Shown here in pieces: positions 59,369-64,000 of a stretch of DNA of 64,000 bases. The notes below the pieces were generated by a model, which saw only the letters and a list, made by a program, of their open reading frames with translations, ran no database searches and had not been told where the DNA came from. Location of the stretch: positions 124,001-188,000 of the forward strand of contig NZ_JBFRBH010000001.1 of assembly GCF_040932485.1 (NCBI RefSeq). Reading direction: 5' to 3'. This stretch comes from Gymnodinialimonas sp. 202GB13-11 (GTDB taxonomy: Bacteria; Pseudomonadota; Alphaproteobacteria; Rhodobacterales; Rhodobacteraceae). The position numbers and the translations under genes were made by a program. Within the stretch, counting starts at the first letter, position 1; each line of letters starts with the position of its first letter.

Positions 59369-61060
59369 ATGTCGAACGCACTCAATGGGGCCGACGCGCT
59401 CGTCGGAATGCTTCGGGCGCACGGGGTCCGGCATATCTTCGGCTTGTGCGGTGACACCTCGCTTCCGTTCTACGATGCGATGCGCGCGCATGGGGGTGAC
59501 ATCCGCCATGTCCTGACCCGCGATGAACGCTCTGCCACCTACATGGCCGACGCTTACGCACGCGTCACAGGCCGGCCCGGCGTTGCCGAGGGGCCATCAG
59601 GCGGTGGCGCGACATACATCCTTCCCGGCCTGATCGAGGCAAGTGAGTCCAGCTACGCCGTCCTCGGCATCACCACGGACATCTCCGTCGGCACTTACGG
59701 AAAGTATCCGCTGACCGAAGTGGACCAGAATGCGCTGATGGCTCCGGTCACAAAGTGGAATCAGGTGATTGTGCAAGCCGCCCACATCCCGCGCATGGTC
59801 CGAACGGCGTTCCGTGCCATGACGACTGGCCGCTCTGGTGCGGCCCATCTGGGCCTGCCCTACGACATCCAATACGATCCCGTCGATCCGTCTGACATCT
59901 GGGCCGATCCCAAACATGCGCGCTTTCCGTCCTACCGCCAGGGCCCCGAACCCGGCGCAGCAGAAGCTGCGGTCGATGCGATCCTGTCGGCAAAATCCCC
60001 GCTAATCGTCTGCGGCGGCGGCGTCGTGATTGCCGGCGCGATGGAAGAACTGGCCCGCCTCGCCAACCGCCTCGATATCCCCGTCGCCACCTCCATCTCA
60101 GGCCAGGGCGCTTTGGCTGACAGCGACCCGCAATCTGTCGGTGTTGTGGGCTCAAACGGTGGCACGGATGAGACATGGGAGATGATGGAGGCCGCCGATC
60201 TGGTCATCTTCATGGGATGCCGCGCAGGCTCCACCACCACGGCGCGGTGGGAGGCCCCCAAACCCGGCGCGCGTATCGTGCATTTTGACAATGATCCAAT
60301 GGTCATCGGTGCGAATTACCCAACGGAATTGGGCGTTGTGGGAGATCTGCGTTTGTCACTTGCCGCTGTGAACGCCGTCCTTGATGCGAAGGGGCAGGGG
60401 GCCGCGACGTTCGGTGGGGCAAAAGCCGTCGCCGATGTCAAAGCCCGCAAATTCGCGCGCTTCAACGAGCTGGCCGAAAGCGAAGAGGCCCCGATCCGCC
60501 CCGAACGCATCGTCGCCACGCTGAACCGCATCCTGCCGGAAGATGCCACCATCGTCTCGGACCCCGGCACAAGCTGCCCCTATTTCTCCGCCTACTATCA
60601 ACAGGCCAGACCGGGCCGTTTCTTCATCACCAACCGGGCCCACGGCGCGCTTGGCTATTCGCTGTCTGCATCGCTTGGCGCGTGGTTCGGGCGTCCGACC
60701 TCCAAAACCGTCGCGCTAATGGGCGACGGGTCCTTCGGGTTCACGTGTGGCGAGCTTGAGACAATCACGCGCGCCGGGGCAGACATTACCTTCATCGTCT
60801 TCTCCAACTCGAATTTCGGATGGATCAAGGCAAGCCAGATGGCCGATAAAGGCGCGCGCTACTACAACGTGGATTTCAACCGCGTGGATCACGCGGCGGT
60901 CGCTGCGGCCTATGGCGTGAAATCGTGGCGAGTAGAGGACCCCGCTGATCTGCAGCGCACGCTGCAAGAGGCCATCACCACCGAAGGTCCAACCCTCGTC
61001 GATATCGTCACCCAACCGCTGGAAGAGGCTGCTGCGCCGGTGCGTCGCTGGATGGGTTAA
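59369..61060 (+). CDS. Thiamine-diphosphate-dependent enzyme (acetolactate synthase-like)
   Basis: The 563-residue protein has the three-domain ThDP architecture: an N-terminal PYR domain with catalytic-type Glu53 (LTRDERSATYMADAYARVTG), a central domain, and a PP domain with the ThDP/Mg motif GDGSFGFTCGELETITRAGA ending in NSNFG. It should decarboxylate a 2-oxo acid or ligate it to an aldehyde; branched-chain acetolactate synthesis is unlikely in this catabolic context. ATG 59369 has GGAG upstream. The end overlaps the LysR gene by four bases. Confidence 0.88.
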   Translation: MSNALNGADALVGMLRAHGVRHIFGLCGDTSLPFYDAMRAHGGDIRHVLTRDERSATYMADAYARVTGRPGVAEGPSGGGATYILPGLIEASESSYAVLGITTDISVGTYGKYPLTEVDQNALMAPVTKWNQVIVQAAHIPRMVRTAFRAMTTGRSGAAHLGLPYDIQYDPVDPSDIWADPKHARFPSYRQGPEPGAAEAAVDAILSAKSPLIVCGGGVVIAGAMEELARLANRLDIPVATSISGQGALADSDPQSVGVVGSNGGTDETWEMMEAADLVIFMGCRAGSTTTARWEAPKPGARIVHFDNDPMVIGANYPTELGVVGDLRLSLAAVNAVLDAKGQGAATFGGAKAVADVKARKFARFNELAESEEAPIRPERIVATLNRILPEDATIVSDPGTSCPYFSAYYQQARPGRFFITNRAHGALGYSLSASLGAWFGRPTSKTVALMGDGSFGFTCGELETITRAGADITFIVFSNSNFGWIKASQMADKGARYYNVDFNRVDHAAVAAAYGVKSWRVEDPADLQRTLQEAITTEGPTLVDIVTQPLEEAAAPVRRWMG

Positions 61061-61956
61061 CCAACTGTTTCCTGGTGTGCGATTTCCTCAAGCAGCAGCT
61101 CCAGAAAGCTTTGCCCCAGCGCAGACATCGGCCGGTCGCGTGAGGTGATCACCATCATGTCCATGGTGATCTTTGGGGCGAACGGGCATGTCACGAACCC
61201 GCCGACCTCATCATATTTCAGCAAGAGCGGGTCCAGCAGGGCAACGCCCATACCTTCTTTCACAAAGCTCAGGATGTTCTTGAACAGGTGCGAATGCACC
61301 CGGACCGACCATGGAACGCCTGCCGAATGAAAGGCCTCGCGCGTGCGGCGATGGCTCATATGGTCGGGCCCCATGGCGATGAACGGCTCACCCGCCAGCA
61401 ATTCCGGCGTCAAAACGGGATGTTGCGCTAACGGATTGTCGGCGCGCATCGCAACTTCCATCTCAAGGCTGAAGGGATGCACATCCAACGCATCATAAAG
61501 TAGCGGCGTCTCACACACGCCGATCTCGAACAAGCCCGCGACCACCCATTCCTGCACCTTGGGGGAGTATTGCGACTGGAAGGAGATCGACATGTCAGGC
61601 CGATCCTCCGCAAAACGCGCGATCAGGCGCGGCATGAACCCGAACGAAAGCGCGTGCTGCGAGGCGACCTGTAGCTGCCCGCCCTGCTTGTTCTGAAGAT
61701 CGGTGATCGCTTGCCCCACATGATCAAGTCCGCGCACCACCGTATCAACCTCCTGATACAGCACGCCCGCCTCCGGCGTCGGGATAAGCCGCCCGCGCAC
61801 CCGTTCAAACAGCTTGAACCGTGTCTCCCTTTCGAGCTGAGCAATTAGGTTCGATGTGCCCGGCTGCGATATGCCAAGAACCTGCGCAGCCCCTGTCACG
61901 GTGCCCGTCTCGTAGATCGCGTGGAACGCCTGAAGCTGTCTGAATCGAAGAGCCAT
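61057..61956 (-). CDS. LysR-family transcriptional regulator
   Basis: The 299-residue protein has the LysR HTH (residues 5-62: FRQLQAFHAIYETGTVTGAA and QVLGISQPGTSNLIAQLE) and a substrate-binding domain. It is divergent from the enolase-superfamily gene at 62053, 96 bases away, and probably activates it. The gap holds no clear operator beyond AT-rich T-N11-A-like sequence. Confidence 0.9.
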   Translation of the reverse strand: MALRFRQLQAFHAIYETGTVTGAAQVLGISQPGTSNLIAQLERETRFKLFERVRGRLIPTPEAGVLYQEVDTVVRGLDHVGQAITDLQNKQGGQLQVASQHALSFGFMPRLIARFAEDRPDMSISFQSQYSPKVQEWVVAGLFEIGVCETPLLYDALDVHPFSLEMEVAMRADNPLAQHPVLTPELLAGEPFIAMGPDHMSHRRTREAFHSAGVPWSVRVHSHLFKNILSFVKEGMGVALLDPLLLKYDEVGGFVTCPFAPKITMDMMVITSRDRPMSALGQSFLELLLEEIAHQETVG

Positions 61957-62052
61957 GCTGCCGGTATATCACTTTTCCTTATGACTATGCCATAATCCGG
62001 TATTTGAAATGATGCGTGATCCCCTTCAACGTGTAGTTGCTTGGGGGAGCGT

Positions 62053-63174
62053 ATGGCCGATCACCAACAGATTATTACAGGGTTCAAGCTGTGGCACCTC
62101 GCCCTGCCCGTGAACGCGCGCCGCGACCACGGGATCGGATCGGTTGAGCATGCGGTCGACATCGTCGTTTTGCGCCTTACCGCAGAGGGTGGCGAAACGG
62201 GCTATGGGGAGGCCTCGCCTTGGGTGGTGTTCACCGGCTCGGCTGAGGCGAGCTATGCCGCGCTGGATCGCTACCTGCGCCCGCTTGTCGTCGGGCGTCC
62301 CGTGTCTGACCACGTTTCGATTATGGATCAGGCCCAATGTGCAGTGGCCCATTGTACGGAGGCCAAGGCAGCGCTGGACACCGCGCTCTTTGACCTGCGC
62401 GCGCGCCTTGAGGGCCTTCCGGTCTGGGCGCTTCTGGGCGGGCGGTGCCGTGACCGCATCCCGCTGTCCTGCTCCATTGCTGACCCCGACTTCGCCAAGG
62501 ACCTGATCCTGATGGAGCGCCTGCGCGAATACGGTGTCCGCATCATCAAGCTGAAGACCGGCTTCAAGGGCCATGCCTTCGACATGATGCGGCTCGAACG
62601 GCTGCGCGCGGATTTCCCCGAATTCGACATCCGGGTGGACTATAATCAGGGCCTGCACCACGACGCCGCGCTGGCCCGCGTGAGAGATGTGGCACAATTC
62701 GCTCCGACCTTCATCGAACAACCCGTTAAGGCCCACCTGCACGATCTGATGGCCCGCATCCGCGACAGTGTTGATGTACCGCTTCTGGCCGATGAAAGCA
62801 TTTTTGGGCCGGAGGATATGGCGCGCCATGGCGACATCGCCGATGGCGTGTCGATCAAGATCATGAAGACCGGTGGCCTGACCCGCGCGCAGACCGTGGC
62901 TCGGATGGCCGCCGCCAAGGGACTGTCTGCTTATGGGGGCGACATGTTTGAGGCAGGGCTCGCCCATCTTGCTGGCACCCACATGATCGCCGCCACGCCA
63001 GAGATCACGCTAGGATGTGAGTTCTACCAGGCCAGCTATTTCCTGAAAGAAGACATCCTCGCCACGCCGTTCCCGGTCGAAGACGGCCATGTCATCGTGC
63101 CTGACGGTCCGGGCTTGGGGGCAGAGATCAACGAAGAGATATTGGCCAAATACGCGGTGAGGGTCAGCGGATGA
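62053..63174 (+). CDS. Mandelate racemase/muconate lactonizing enzyme family protein
   Basis: The 373-residue protein shows the full enolase-superfamily set of the muconate-lactonizing subgroup: Lys166 and Lys168 (IIKLKTG), metal ligands Asp196 (RVDYNQ), Glu222 (FIEQP) and Asp247 (LADES), and Lys269 or Lys272 (SIKIMKTGG). It could be a cycloisomerase, dipeptide epimerase, racemase or dehydratase. ATG 62053 follows GGGGGAG; a TTG start at 62041 is less likely. The gene next door on this strand is a DadA-like oxidoreductase at 63830. Confidence 0.9.
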   Translation: MADHQQIITGFKLWHLALPVNARRDHGIGSVEHAVDIVVLRLTAEGGETGYGEASPWVVFTGSAEASYAALDRYLRPLVVGRPVSDHVSIMDQAQCAVAHCTEAKAALDTALFDLRARLEGLPVWALLGGRCRDRIPLSCSIADPDFAKDLILMERLREYGVRIIKLKTGFKGHAFDMMRLERLRADFPEFDIRVDYNQGLHHDAALARVRDVAQFAPTFIEQPVKAHLHDLMARIRDSVDVPLLADESIFGPEDMARHGDIADGVSIKIMKTGGLTRAQTVARMAAAKGLSAYGGDMFEAGLAHLAGTHMIAATPEITLGCEFYQASYFLKEDILATPFPVEDGHVIVPDGPGLGAEINEEILAKYAVRVSG

Positions 63175-63179
63175 ACGCC

Positions 63180-63695
63180 CTAATACGTCGCCGCCGCCCG
63201 CGCCGCCTGATCATATTGCCCGGCCATCAGGCGCAAGATGCGGCTCAACCGGCTGACCTGATCCCGCTCGATCCCCAACTCATCCAGCGCTTCAAGCAGC
63301 AGGGAATTACGGATGTCGCGGTATTTCTCGCAAACCTCCGCACCGGTGTCCGTCGTTTGAACCGTCTTTTCCTTGCCCTGCCGACCCTCGGCCACCAGCC
63401 CTGCCTTGCGCAGCTTTTTGACCGAGTAATTCACGGTGTGCGTGTCCTCTATATTCAGCACCAGACAAATGTCCGCCAGTGTCTTGGGCCGTCCGCGATG
63501 GTGGGTGGAATGCAGCACCAGCACGTCCAGCCCCGACAGATCCGGATGCCCCGCCAGCGCAATGGCGCGCATCATCCAGCGGTGGAACCCATGGTTGGCC
63601 AGTGTCAGACCGAATTCGAACTCCGAGACTTCGGGAAACCCGCTATCGGCAAGATGCGCGGAGGAAACAACATGCTTGAGATCGGTATCGGACAT
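63180..63695 (-). CDS. MarR-like winged-helix regulator
   Basis: From ATG 63695 (AGGA upstream) the 171-residue protein has a winged HTH in its middle: LSGLDVLVLHSTHHRGRPKT, then LADICLVLNIEDTHTVNYSV and KKLRKAGLVAEGRQGKEKTV. The arrangement, with flanking helices, is MarR-like. It is divergent from the DadA-like gene at 63830 and probably controls it, and it converges with the enolase-superfamily gene. Confidence 0.85.
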   Translation of the reverse strand: MSDTDLKHVVSSAHLADSGFPEVSEFEFGLTLANHGFHRWMMRAIALAGHPDLSGLDVLVLHSTHHRGRPKTLADICLVLNIEDTHTVNYSVKKLRKAGLVAEGRQGKEKTVQTTDTGAEVCEKYRDIRNSLLLEALDELGIERDQVSRLSRILRLMAGQYDQAARAAATY

Positions 63696-63829
63696 GTTTT
63701 CGATCCTGAGCAACGCGAAGAAAATGTCAACAAAATGTTGACGAAATGTGATTCACGCCCAAAGATGCGAGTCGAAACAGGGGAGGGCGCAGATATGCGG
63801 CCAAGGATGGCAATGCCCGGAGTATGCGG

Positions 63830-64000
63830 ATGAGCGCGCATCCTACCGTCGTGATCGGGGCTGGCATCGTGGGGGTTTCCACCGCGATCTGGCTGCGCCG
63901 CGCGGGGGTTGAGGTGACGCTGGTCGACCGCGGCGCGCCGGGACAGGGCACCTCCTATGGCAATGCGGGCGTGATCGCCAACTGCTCCATGGTTCCGGTC
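63830..64000 (+). CDS. FAD-dependent oxidoreductase, DadA-like (5' part, cut by window end)
   Basis: The first 57 residues are visible: MSAHPTVVIGAGIVGVSTAI then WLRRAGVEVTLVDRGAPGQG and TSYGNAGVIANCS. They show the GxGxxG FAD fold of the DAO family and the Gly-rich segment near residue 40 typical of D-amino-acid dehydrogenases such as DadA. It would oxidise D-amino acids to 2-oxo acids with electrons going to the respiratory chain. GGAG eight bases before ATG 63830 supports the start; ATG 63824 would add two residues. The rest lies outside the window. Confidence 0.85.
   Translation, partial: MSAHPTVVIGAGIVGVSTAIWLRRAGVEVTLVDRGAPGQGTSYGNAGVIANCSMVPV

Overview
The window looks like a piece of an alphaproteobacterial chromosome, most likely from the Rhodobacterales (Roseobacter group). 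The reasons are high GC, many TRAP and ABC solute importers, an RTX repeat protein ending in a Hint domain, a seven-gene Mrp antiporter and the general style of the proteins. This placement is inference from gene content; no 16S or marker gene is present.

About 1-14185 is the right end of an integrated conjugative-type element. Its minus-strand backbone reads, from the integrase inwards: DUF932 protein, ParB-like protein, Toprim protein, DUF2493 protein, small membrane protein, DUF736 protein, a cargo operon, a hypothetical gene next to an XRE regulator, a frameshifted DUF6499/DUF2285 gene, an AlpA-like HTH protein, DUF2840 protein and the start of what is probably a TraF-type peptidase. A large serine recombinase (12563-14185) points to the chromosome, and its 3' end is read from a tRNA-Met(CAT) gene (14142-14218, minus), so the attachment site lies in that tRNA. 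The cargo (2415-4725) is a LuxR solo regulator, a membrane-anchored protein and a protein with a His/Cys arrangement like permuted papain-fold hydrolases. The DUF932 and parB genes share a nearly identical 50-nt structured leader, and the Toprim gene is preceded by what looks like a transcription attenuator.

14282-24631 is chromosomal: a GntR regulator, acetyl-CoA synthetase, an NTF2-like protein, an ABC sugar-type importer (binding protein and two permeases, no ATPase), a LysR regulator with a short lactate/malate-dehydrogenase-like protein, and an OxyR-like regulator lacking the peroxidatic cysteine. 25080-30964 is the mnhABCDEFG Na+/H+ antiporter operon. 31096-36214 holds a PPP-type phosphatase, an ABC export operon of the YbbA/YbbP kind with an extra small gene inside it, and a divergent TesA-like esterase. 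36303-40971 is a glycerol catabolism cluster (glpD, GYF/DUF805 membrane protein, glpK, nitrilase-family amidase). 40968-45383 encodes a 1471-residue RTX-Hint secreted protein.

45513-64000 is a catabolic region: a GMC oxidoreductase divergent from a TRAP importer, an IclR regulator, a second TRAP importer with an N-acyl-D-amino-acid deacylase, then an AsnC regulator, a saccharopine-dehydrogenase-like enzyme, an Asp/Glu racemase with its GntR regulator, a thiamine-diphosphate enzyme, a LysR regulator, an enolase-superfamily enzyme, a MarR-like regulator and the start of a DadA-like FAD oxidoreductase. Together these suggest uptake and breakdown of D-amino acids or related acylated compounds, under many local regulators. 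The exact substrates cannot be told from the sequence.
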